A DNA stretch of 17,347 nt from DATGQT01 sp033720695 (GTDB taxonomy: Bacteria > Bacteroidota > Rhodothermia > Rhodothermales > Rubricoccaceae): the NCBI GenBank assembly GCA_033720695.1, contig JAWWCA010000055.1, forward strand, positions 1 to 17,347, given 5' to 3'. Numbering within the stretch: position 1 is the first letter of the stretch; the number at the start of each line of letters is the position of its first letter. Shown one piece after another: positions 1-6,186 of this stretch. Made by a program: the position numbers and the translations under genes. The notes under the pieces were generated by a model. The model saw only the letters and a program-made list of their open reading frames with translations, did not search any database and had not been told where the DNA came from.

Positions 1-2582
1 CCGAACTTGCTCACGAGGTCCTCGAGCGGCACGCCGTACTGGAGCGCGAGCGAGATGGCCGTGGCGAAGGAGTCCATGAGCCCGGCGATCGTCGAGCCCT
101 GCTTCGCCATCGTGATGAAGATCTCGCCGGGGAGGTCGGTGTCCGGGTAGAGGCCGACGTGGAGGTAGCCCTCGTGGCCGGCCACGGAGAACTTGTGCGT
201 CACGCTCGGGCGCTCGTCGGGGAGCCGCTTGCGGACGGGCCGGTAGACCACCTTCTCGACGATCTCGGGCTCGGGGAGCGCGGCGCCGTCGCCCTCGTGG
301 CCCGCCGCCGCGGCGCCCTTCGTGTTGCCGCCCCGCTTGGTCGAGAGCGGCTGGCTCCGCTTCGAGTTCTCGCGGTAGATCGCGATCGCCTTGAGCCCGA
401 GCGTCCAGCCCTGGACGTAGGCGTCGTAGATGTCCTCGACCGTCGCGTGCTCGGGGAGGTTGACCGTCTTCGAGATGGCGCCCGAGATGAACGGCTGCGT
501 GGCCGCCATCATCTTGATGTGGCCGAGGTGGCCGATGGAGCGCTCGCCGTTGGCGGGCCGGAAGGCGCAGTCGAACACCGGCAGGTGCTCCTCGCGGAGG
601 CCCGGCGCCCCCTCGATGGTGTCGTGGGCGTCGACGTAGGCGAGGATCTCGGCGCGCTCGGCCTCGGTGTAGCCGAGCCGCGTGAGCGCGTCGCCGACGG
701 TCTGGTTGACGATCTTCATCAGCCCGTCGCCCTTGCCCGCGAGCAGCTTGTACTTCACGAGCGCGATGTCGGGCTCGATGCCCGTCGTGTCGCAGTCCAT
801 CATGAAGCCGATCGTGCCCGTCGGGGCGAGGACCGTCGCCTGCGCGTTCCGGTAGCCGTGCGCCTCACCGAGCGCCACCATCCGGTCGGCCGATTCCTGG
901 GCGGCCTCGCGGAGGGCGGCCGGGCAGGAGGCGTGGATGCCCTGGACGGCGTCGCGGTGCATCCGCATCACCGCGAGCATCGGCTCGCGGTTGGCCTCGA
1001 AGCCGGGGAAGGGCCCGATCCGCTCGTTGGCCGCGATCTCGGCCGAGCGGGCGTAGGCCTCGCAGTGCTCGATCGCCATCACGGCGCCGGCCACCGCCCT
1101 CCCCTCGTCGGAGTCGTAGGGGAGGCCCATGCTCATGAGGAGGGCGCCGAGGTTGGCGAAGCCGAGGCCGAGCGGGCGGTAGTCGTGGGAGTTCTTGGCG
1201 ATCGCGGGGCTGGGGTAGCCCGCGTTGTCGACGAGGATCTCCTGGGCCGTGATGAAGAGGCGGGCAGCGGCGCGGAAGCGCGCCACGTCGAACGCGCCGT
1301 CCTCGGTCTGGAACTTCCGGAGGTTGAGGCTGGCGAGGTTGCACGCCGAGTTGTCGAGGTGCATGTACTCCGAGCAGGGGTTGCTGGAGTTGATGGGGCC
1401 CGTGTTGGGGACGGTGTGCCAGCGCTGGATGGTGTCCTCGTACTGGAGGCCGGGGTCGCCGCAGACGTGGGTGCCCTCGGCCACCTGCATCAGGACGTCG
1501 CGCGCCTTGACGGTCTCGACGGCCTCGCCCGTGGTGACGGCGCGGAGGGCGTAGTCGGCGTCGTCCTCGGCCGCCTGCATGAACGCGTCGTCCACCCGCA
1601 GCGACTGGTTGACGTTCTGGAAGGCGACGGAGCCGTAGGCCGGCCCGTTGAAGGAGCCGTCGTAGCCCTCCTCGATGAGGGCCCACGCCTTCCGCTCCTC
1701 CTCCTGCTTGGCGCGGACGAACTCGAGGACGTCCGGGTGCCAGCTCTTCAGCGTCTGCATGATGGCGGCGCGCCGCGTCTTCCCGCCGCTCTTGATGGTG
1801 CCGCCCGTGGCGTCCTGCACCTTCATGAACGAGACCGGCCCCGAGGGGATGCCGCCGCCCGAGAGCTTCTCCCGCGACGAGCGCAGCTTCGACCAGTCGG
1901 CCCCGACGCCGGAGCCGAACTTGAACAGCCGCGCGCTCTCCTGCATCAGCTTCCAGATGTCGTCGATGGAGTCGTCGACGGCGATGATGAAGCAGGCGCT
2001 CGCCTGGGGCCGCTCGTAGGGGTCGACGGCCTCGACCGCGCCGGTCCCCTCGGGGCCGCCCTCGGGGTTCCAGCCCGAGATCGTCTTGCCGCCGGTGTCG
2101 GTGACGCCGTACTGGTGGTGGAGGCCGACGTTGAACCAGACGGGGCTGTTGAAGGCGCCGTACTGGTTCACGCAGAGCCAGGTGAGTTCGTCGTAGAACC
2201 GCTCGGCGTCGTCCTTGCTCGCGAAGTAGCCCTGCTCGAAGCCCCAGTCGGAGATGGTGCGGGTGACGCGGTGGACGAGCTGCTTGAGGCTGTACTCGCG
2301 CTGGCCGTCGGCGGGCGAGCCGTTGCCCGCCGCGAGGTCGCCGTAGAAGTACTTGCTCGCGACGACGTTGACGGCGAGGGGGCTCCAGGCCTCGGGGAAC
2401 TCGACGCCCTCCTGCTCGAAGATGGCCTCGCCCTTGTGGTTCTTGATCGCGGCCGTGCGCGTCTTCCACGTCACGGCGTCGAAGGGGTGCTCGCCGTCGG
2501 TAGAGAAGACGCGCTCGATGTGGAGCCCCTGCGTGGGGGCGTCGTCGGTGCCGGGGAAGAGGGTCGCTTTTTTCGTGGGCAT
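1..2582 (-). CDS. nrdJ: Adenosylcobalamin-dependent (class II) ribonucleotide reductase, 3' end outside window
   Basis: Reduces ribonucleotides to deoxyribonucleotides in the cytoplasm, using a cobalamin-generated thiyl radical. The frame starts at ATG 2582 (MPTKKATLFPGTDD) and stays open to the window edge, giving 860 full codons. The active-site string NPCSE places Asn401, the thiyl Cys403 and Glu405. The redox pair is Cys197 (in ASACFIIAVDD) and Cys414 (in NSACNLASLNL); the 11-residue Cys403-Cys414 spacing matches Cys322/Cys333 of the Thermotoga NrdJ. The segment RSIGHLGHIKMMAATQPFI and a TSCPD-type C-terminal domain from about residue 790 (HKFSVAGHEGYLHVGLYPDT) identify the long cobalamin-dependent NrdJ form. 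No N-terminal ATP-cone is evident. The last zinc/redox cysteines would lie beyond the edge. There is no Shine-Dalgarno; the base run before ATG is pyrimidine-rich. Long open frames on the opposite strand here are codon-bias shadows. Identification is near certain. Confidence 0.97.
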   Translation of the reverse strand, partial: MPTKKATLFPGTDDAPTQGLHIERVFSTDGEHPFDAVTWKTRTAAIKNHKGEAIFEQEGVEFPEAWSPLAVNVVASKYFYGDLAAGNGSPADGQREYSLKQLVHRVTRTISDWGFEQGYFASKDDAERFYDELTWLCVNQYGAFNSPVWFNVGLHHQYGVTDTGGKTISGWNPEGGPEGTGAVEAVDPYERPQASACFIIAVDDSIDDIWKLMQESARLFKFGSGVGADWSKLRSSREKLSGGGIPSGPVSFMKVQDATGGTIKSGGKTRRAAIMQTLKSWHPDVLEFVRAKQEEERKAWALIEEGYDGSFNGPAYGSVAFQNVNQSLRVDDAFMQAAEDDADYALRAVTTGEAVETVKARDVLMQVAEGTHVCGDPGLQYEDTIQRWHTVPNTGPINSSNPCSEYMHLDNSACNLASLNLRKFQTEDGAFDVARFRAAARLFITAQEILVDNAGYPSPAIAKNSHDYRPLGLGFANLGALLMSMGLPYDSDEGRAVAGAVMAIEHCEAYARSAEIAANERIGPFPGFEANREPMLAVMRMHRDAVQGIHASCPAALREAAQESADRMVALGEAHGYRNAQATVLAPTGTIGFMMDCDTTGIEPDIALVKYKLLAGKGDGLMKIVNQTVGDALTRLGYTEAERAEILAYVDAHDTIEGAPGLREEHLPVFDCAFRPANGERSIGHLGHIKMMAATQPFISGAISKTVNLPEHATVEDIYDAYVQGWTLGLKAIAIYRENSKRSQPLSTKRGGNTKGAAAAGHEGDGAALPEPEIVEKVVYRPVRKRLPDERPSVTHKFSVAGHEGYLHVGLYPDTDLPGEIFITMAKQGSTIAGLMDSFATAISLALQYGVPLEDLVSKF

Positions 2583-2693
2583 GCGGCGCCGGGAAAGAGA
2601 GGGTGAGCGGGACGTCCGGGGGGACCCGTTCGGGCGAACGGACGCGCGGCGAGCGACGCTCGCGGCGCGGTGGTGGACAGAGACGGCCTCCGC

Positions 2694-2781
2694 GGGCCGG
2701 GTCCTCCTGACCCAGGGCCCCACGAAGACGCGGTGAACGTGGGGGTTAAGAAACCCGGTGGGGCGACCCGGGGCAACCCCC
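2694..2781 (-). promoter_or_regulatory. Possible structured 5' leader of nrdJ
   Basis: On the nrdJ-sense strand GGGGGTT (2781-2775) can pair with AACCCCC (2747-2741), enclosing CCCGG/CCGGG. The same AACCC can instead close a small hairpin GGGTT-TCTT-AACCC (2756-2743). Further toward the gene GGGTC-AGGAG-GACCC (2713-2699) forms another hairpin. The pairings are seen in the sequence; that they form in RNA is inference, since high GC makes chance hairpins common. Confidence 0.35.
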
Positions 2782-2905
2782 TTTTGCCCACACGTTATCC
2801 ACCCGCGGCCGCCTGGATCGCGCGCCGTTCGGAGAGGGCTCGCGGATCCGGCATCGGCCGCGCAGGCGCCTGGCGCCCCTTCCGGATGGCCGTTATCGTC
2901 TCGCT

Positions 2906-2931
2906 GTCCACAGCGTGCACAACGTGTGGAC
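2906..2931. repeat. Inverted repeat GTCCACA-N12-TGTGGAC (DnaA-box-like)
   Basis: Two perfect 7-base arms flank a 12-base spacer that contains GTGCAC. With their outer bases the arms read CTGTCCACA (+, 2904-2912) and TCGTCCACA (-, 2933-2925). These are close to the DnaA box TTATCCACA and its high-GC variant TTGTCCACA. Binding is inferred, not shown. Confidence 0.5.
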
Positions 2932-2976
2932 GACGCGGCGCCCGCCCCCGGTAGCGGGCTAGGCCCTCGCTCTGCC

Positions 2977-3011
2977 GGATAACGGCTATCGCCGGCAGGG
3001 GTCCGTTATCC
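2977..3011. repeat. Perfect 9-base inverted repeat GGATAACGG/CCGTTATCC
   Basis: The arms lie at 2977-2985 and 3003-3011 with a 17-base spacer. A second dyad, CTGCCGG (2972-2978) and CCGGCAG (2992-2998), is interleaved with it. Related CGTTATC strings occur at 2793 and 2891. The function is unknown; an operator or replication-protein site is possible. Confidence 0.55.
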
Positions 3012-3065
3012 GCCTCGCGGCCCACGCCGCGCACCCCGCCCGCCGCCGATGCCCGCGGGAGCGAG

Positions 3066-3293
3066 CTAGAACTCGTCGTCGTCGAAGTCGAGGCCGTCGA
3101 AGTCGTCGGACTCCGCGATCTCGTCGTCGTCGAGCTCGTCGAAGTCGTCGTCGAACTCCTCATCGAGGTCGTCGTCCAGGTCGTCGTCCAGGTCCTCGTC
3201 GAGGTCCTCGAAGTCGTCGTCGAAGCTGTCGAAGTCGTCGTCGAAGTCGTCCGAGCCCGCGTGGATGGGGTCGAAGAGGAAGGTCTCGTCCAT
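3066..3293 (-). CDS. Small polyacidic hypothetical protein (75 aa)
   Basis: I do not recognise a family. ATG 3293 (MDETFLFDPIHAG) is chosen over the upstream in-frame start at 3389 because the added residues are Pro/Arg-rich non-coding-like sequence. The product has 44 Asp/Glu in 75 residues (35 Asp, 9 Glu), no Lys or Arg and one His. From residue 17 to 54 a Phe or Leu occurs every three or four residues (17, 21, 24, 28, 31, 35, 39, 43, 47, 51, 54), so a helix would carry one hydrophobic stripe on an otherwise fully acidic surface. No signal peptide is seen. It ends in TAG and is followed by the nrdJ control region on the same strand. Possible roles include a nucleic-acid mimic, a basic-protein chaperone or a cation-binding protein; none is established. 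A chance open frame cannot be excluded, but the start, stop and periodicity favour a gene. Confidence 0.7.
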   Translation of the reverse strand: MDETFLFDPIHAGSDDFDDDFDSFDDDFEDLDEDLDDDLDDDLDEEFDDDFDELDDDEIAESDDFDGLDFDDDEF

Positions 3294-3458
3294 GGTGCGA
3301 GGGGGCGAGGGTGGAGGAGGCGGGGGTGGAGGGGACGTGGCAGAAGAGCGGCCGGGCGGAAATATGGGCCGGAGGGGCCTCGGATGCAAGGGGGAAGAGC
3401 CGGAAAGCGCGCAGCGTCGGGCGCACGGGGGGGTCGAATTTCCGGGGAATGCAGGCGT

Positions 3459-3496
3459 GCGCGGCGCGGGCCGGGAGACCGGGGCCCGCGCCGCGC
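3459..3496. repeat. Perfect 14-base inverted repeat upstream of the + acidic gene
   Basis: GCGCGGCGCGGGCC (3459-3472) and GGCCCGCGCCGCGC (3483-3496) are exact reverse complements with a 10-base spacer. TAGTTTTC follows two bases later. The layout resembles an intrinsic terminator for plus-strand transcription, but no plus-strand gene precedes it. It may be an attenuator, an operator, or a block to antisense transcription. Confidence 0.6.
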
Positions 3497-3497
3497 G

Positions 3498-3505
3498 TAG
3501 TTTTC
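3498..3505 (+). promoter_or_regulatory. Candidate -7 element TAGTTTTC
   Basis: It matches seven of eight positions of the Bacteroidota TAnnTTTG -7 consensus when the two n positions are counted as matches. It sits 27 bases before ATG 3533, giving a short leader. No TTG is seen at -33. It could equally be the T-tract of the adjoining hairpin. Confidence 0.35.
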
Positions 3506-3532
3506 GCTCCCCGATCCCACACCGGTCCCCGA

Positions 3533-3958
3533 ATGTTCGACGCCGAACGCAGCGCCTATCCCCACCCCGACGAGTTCAAGGTGATGCGCCCCGAGTACCT
3601 CGAGCCCGACCCCGAGGACGACGAGGACGACGAGGTGGTGGCCATCATCACCATCGCCCCGTTCCGCGTCAGCGGCCGCAGCGTCACCCGCGCCGGCGCC
3701 CGCCGCGCGGCGCTCTACGAAGCCGCCCAGACCTACCGCAACTACCACCCGAGCTACCGCGTCGAGAGCCCGTTCCCGGACGCGTTCGAGGACGCCGACG
3801 GCACGCGCTGGACGCGCGTGGCCGAGCACCTCCGCCCCAAGCTCGGCGACTACGCCTTCGTCCTCGACGGCGAGGACGAGGAGGACTACGCCGACATCGA
3901 GCAGATGCTCACGTGGGACGTCCGGCCCCAGCCCGTCTACGAGGAGGACGAGGAGTGA
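3533..3958 (+). CDS. Acidic hypothetical protein (141 aa)
   Basis: I do not recognise a family. ATG 3533 (MFDAERSAYPHPDEF) is preferred to an upstream in-frame ATG at 3311, which would read through the 14-base dyad and a low-complexity stretch. An acidic run lies at residues 26-34 (DPEDDEDDE). A mixed, probably folded core spans about 35-112 and includes a likely beta-strand (EVVAIITIAPFRV) and an aromatic-rich section (AAQTYRNYHPSYRV). A second acidic section, GEDEEDYADIEQM, precedes the C-terminus, which ends YEEDEE. There are no Cys, signal peptide or membrane segments, so the product is likely cytoplasmic. A strong terminator begins 25 bases after the stop, suggesting a single-gene transcript. 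The acidic composition fits a salt-adapted proteome but does not indicate a function. Confidence 0.75.
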   Translation: MFDAERSAYPHPDEFKVMRPEYLEPDPEDDEDDEVVAIITIAPFRVSGRSVTRAGARRAALYEAAQTYRNYHPSYRVESPFPDAFEDADGTRWTRVAEHLRPKLGDYAFVLDGEDEEDYADIEQMLTWDVRPQPVYEEDEE

Positions 3959-3982
3959 CTCCGCCTCCGCCCGCCCCTTCAC

Positions 3983-4024
3983 AGAAACGCCGCGCCCGGT
4001 CCGACCGGCGCGGCGTTTCTTTTG
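3983..4024 (+). terminator. Strong intrinsic terminator
   Basis: A left arm AGAAACGCCGCGCCCGGT (3983-4000) pairs with ACCGGCGCGGCGTTTCT (4004-4020) over 17 base pairs with one bulged base and a CCG loop. It is followed by TTT at 4021-4023. It lies 25 bases after the stop of the acidic hypothetical gene and 30 bases before the phosphatase start, so it separates the two transcripts. Confidence 0.85.
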
Positions 4025-4053
4025 GGCCGACGACCGCGAACCGACTGCGCCCC

Positions 4054-5433
4054 ATGCCTCTCCGCTCCCGCCACGGCCTCGCCCTCCTCCTCGCCCTCCT
4101 CGCCCTGCCCGCTGCGGCGCAGGAGAACGGGCCGCTCCACGCCGGCCCCATGCTCGGCCCCGTCACCCCCCGCGACGCCGTCGTCTGGGTCCAGACCGAC
4201 GCGCCCGCCGAGGTGCAGCTCCGCTACTACGTCGAGGAGACGGCCGACGGCACGACGCCCCGCGTCCGCCCCCTGACCACGGCGCCGATCCAGACGACGC
4301 CCGACGGCGACCACGTCGCCCTCTTCCGCGTCGCCGACCTGGAGCCGGGGTGGACCTACGGCTACCAGGTGCTCGTGGACGGCGAGGAGGTGGTCCTCCC
4401 CTACCCCACGGCGTTCACCACGCAACCGCTCTGGCAGTGGCGCACGGACCCGCCGGCGTTCACGCTCGCCCTCGGCTCGTGCTACTACGCCAACGACCCG
4501 CCCTACGACCGCCCGGGCACGCCCTACGGCGGCAGCCCCGCCATCTTCGAGACGATCGCCGACCTCGACCCGGACCTCATGCTCTGGCTCGGCGACAACG
4601 TGTACCTCCGCGAGGTGGACTGGTGGAGCCCCGCCGGCATCGCCTACCGCTACCGCCACGCCCGCGCCGAGCCCGCGCTCCAGCGCCTCCTCGCGACGGC
4701 CCACCACTACGCGACCTGGGACGACCACGACTTCGGGCCCAACGACTCCGATCGCTCCTACGTCCTCAAGGGCGTCACGCTCGAAGCGTTCGCCCGGTAC
4801 TGGCCCAACCCCACGCACGGCATCCCCGGCGTCCCCGGCGTCTTCACCCACTTCCAGTTCGCCGACGCCGAGTTCTTCCTCCTCGACGACCGCTACCACC
4901 GCACGCCCAACCGGGCGCCCGCGGAGCCGCCGCACACGATCCTCGGCGAGGCCCAGCTCCAGTGGCTCCTCGACGCGCTCTCGGCGAGCCGGGCCCCGTT
5001 CAAGTTCGTCGCCATGGGGGGGCAGGTGATCAGCCCGGTGGCGGTCTTCGAGAACTACGCCAGCGTCGCGCCCGAGGAGCGCGCGTTCCTCCTCGCCGAG
5101 ATCGAACGGCGCGGCATCGAGGGCGTGGTCTTCCTCTCTGGCGACCGCCACCACTCGGAGCTGATGCGGCTCGACCGGCCCGACGCCTACCCCCTCTACG
5201 AGTTCACGTCGTCGCCGCTGACGGCCGGCGTCCGCGCCGCGCCGTTCGAGGCCGACAACCCGATCCGCGTCGACGGCACGCTCGTCGCCGGCCAGCGCTC
5301 GTTCGGGACGATCACGGTCGAGGGCCCGCGGACCGAGCGCGTCCTCACGCTCCGCGCCCACGACCCCGACGGCGCTGTGCTGTGGGAGCGCCGGGTCGAG
5401 GCGGCCGAGCTGCGCGCGCCGCGCGAGGAGTAG
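4054..5433 (+). CDS. phoD: PhoD-like exported alkaline phosphatase
   Basis: Predicted secreted or envelope phosphomonoesterase/phosphodiesterase of the PhoD metallophosphatase family. ATG 4054 gives 459 residues with a signal peptide: basic SRHG, a leucine/alanine core, and likely cleavage after LPAAA near residue 22. An N-terminal Fn3/Ig-like domain spans about 28-125. The phosphatase domain has the expected metal and active-site strings: LGSCYY (140-145), WLGDNVYLRE (178-187), WDDHDFGPND (222-231) and SGDRHHSEL (362-370). A terminator ends 30 bases upstream, so it likely starts its own transcript. The DUF2071 gene begins 10 bases after its stop. No Pho box was recognised. The signal peptide is of Sec appearance; a twin-arginine motif, common for PhoD, is not seen. 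The family call is firm; the substrate is unknown. Confidence 0.92.
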   Translation: MPLRSRHGLALLLALLALPAAAQENGPLHAGPMLGPVTPRDAVVWVQTDAPAEVQLRYYVEETADGTTPRVRPLTTAPIQTTPDGDHVALFRVADLEPGWTYGYQVLVDGEEVVLPYPTAFTTQPLWQWRTDPPAFTLALGSCYYANDPPYDRPGTPYGGSPAIFETIADLDPDLMLWLGDNVYLREVDWWSPAGIAYRYRHARAEPALQRLLATAHHYATWDDHDFGPNDSDRSYVLKGVTLEAFARYWPNPTHGIPGVPGVFTHFQFADAEFFLLDDRYHRTPNRAPAEPPHTILGEAQLQWLLDALSASRAPFKFVAMGGQVISPVAVFENYASVAPEERAFLLAEIERRGIEGVVFLSGDRHHSELMRLDRPDAYPLYEFTSSPLTAGVRAAPFEADNPIRVDGTLVAGQRSFGTITVEGPRTERVLTLRAHDPDGAVLWERRVEAAELRAPREE

Positions 5434-5443
5434 CACGGCGACC

Positions 5444-6184
5444 GTGCACCCCGCACTCCACCACACAGCCCATCGCCCCTGGCCGCTTCCGGCCGGGCGC
5501 TGGACGTGGCGGCAGTCGTGGTGCGACCTCCTCTTCGCTCACTGGCCGGTGCCGGCCGAGAGGCTCCGCCCGCTCGTCCCGCCCGGCCTGACGGTTCAGA
5601 CGTTCGACGGGACGGCCTGGGTCGGGATCGTGCCATTCCGGATGGCGGGGATCATGCGCCGGCCGCTCCCCGACCTCCCCTGGGTCTCGGCCTTCCCCGA
5701 GCTGAACGTCCGCCTCTACGTCGAGCGCGACGGGAAGCCCGGCGTGTTGTTCCTCAGCCTCGACGCGGCGAACCCCCTCGCCGTGTGGGCGGCGCGGCGG
5801 TTCTTCCACCTCCCCTACACCCACGCCCGGATGGCGTGTGAGGCCGAGGGGGACGCGATCCGTTACCGCTCGGAGCGGCTGGATGCGCCGCGGGGCCTCT
5901 TCTTCGAAGGCATGTATGCACCGACCTCCGAGGTCTACCATGCCGCGCCGGGCACGCTGGAGCACCACCTCACCGAGCGCTATTGCCTCTACGCGCAGTC
6001 GCCACAGGGTACCCTCTACCGAGGGGAGATCCACCACGCCCCCTGGCCACTCCAGCGCGCCGAGGCCGAGATCCGGCACAACGAGCTCCTCCGGCCCTTC
6101 GGCCTCTCCGTTGAAGGGGCGCCGCTCCTCCACTTCGCCCGGCGGATTGATGTGATCGTCTGGCCGCTCGAACAGGCGAGGTAG
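5444..6184 (+). CDS. DUF2071 (YqjF-like) family protein
   Basis: A 246-residue cytoplasmic protein with the YqjF/DUF2071 pattern: WCDLLFAHWPVPAERLRPLV (26-45) leading to FDGTAWVGIVPFRM (54-67), FPELNVRLYV (84-93), and a middle section GVLFLSLDAANPLAVWAAR followed by a long beta-rich half. The biochemical role of the family is not established; it has an acetoacetate-decarboxylase-like fold in some members (established knowledge, not visible here). The start is GTG 5444, 10 bases after the phosphatase stop; no ATG lies before the conserved region, so the rare start is retained. It is probably co-transcribed with the phosphatase. It ends two bases from the convergent ATPase gene. Confidence 0.85.
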   Translation: MHPALHHTAHRPWPLPAGRWTWRQSWCDLLFAHWPVPAERLRPLVPPGLTVQTFDGTAWVGIVPFRMAGIMRRPLPDLPWVSAFPELNVRLYVERDGKPGVLFLSLDAANPLAVWAARRFFHLPYTHARMACEAEGDAIRYRSERLDAPRGLFFEGMYAPTSEVYHAAPGTLEHHLTERYCLYAQSPQGTLYRGEIHHAPWPLQRAEAEIRHNELLRPFGLSVEGAPLLHFARRIDVIVWPLEQAR

Positions 6185-6186
6185 CC

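Larger units (their letters stand above)
2583..3065. promoter_or_regulatory. Gene-free nrdJ upstream region with many dyads
   Basis: This is 483 bases between the nrdJ start and the stop of the upstream acidic gene, both on the minus strand. No convincing coding frame, tRNA or NrdR-box palindrome is visible. It holds a structured nrdJ leader (2694-2781), a TTATCCACC at 2795-2803, an inverted repeat GTCCACA/TGTGGAC (2906-2912, 2925-2931), and an inverted repeat GGATAACGG/CCGTTATCC (2977-2985, 3003-3011). The string CGTTATC recurs four times within about 220 bases. This density of dyads is unlike any other gap in the window. The nrdJ promoter presumably lies here, but I cannot place a -7 element with confidence. 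Confidence 0.6.
3294..3532. promoter_or_regulatory. Divergent promoter region between two acidic-protein genes
   Basis: A 239-base gap. Near the minus gene it carries a G-rich stretch on the + strand (3301-3334) with runs of five, three, five and four G. An A/T-rich island ATAT lies near 3361-3365, reading TATTTCC toward the minus gene, and is a weak promoter candidate. Near the plus gene lies a 14-base perfect dyad followed by TAGTTTTC. Confidence 0.45.

Noticed and set aside
865..2469. 534-codon minus-strand open frame
   Set aside because: It is a shifted frame within nrdJ, rich in Arg and Pro; the true frame starts at 2582 and runs off the window edge.
159..2606. 815-codon plus-strand open frame
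   Set aside because: It is antisense to nrdJ, is dominated by Val, Arg, Gly, Leu and Asp as expected from reading a GC-rich gene backwards, and matches no fold.
2471..2791. 106-codon minus-strand frame spanning the nrdJ start
   Set aside because: Low-complexity Pro/Ser/Arg sequence in a frame different from nrdJ; it covers the leader by chance.
3069..3255. Asp/Phe/Leu codon repeats as a microsatellite or CRISPR-like array
   Set aside because: The units are irregular in length and match coding periodicity of the acidic protein; there are no spacers or constant repeat.
2795..3982. 395-codon minus-strand frame
   Set aside because: It runs antisense to the acidic gene, through a non-coding gap with dyads and out of frame across the polyacidic gene, giving Thr/Ser repeats typical of a frame shadow.
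3265..4053. N-terminal extension of the PhoD-like gene
   Set aside because: It would read through the terminator and out of frame through the acidic gene; the signal peptide at 4054 marks the real start.
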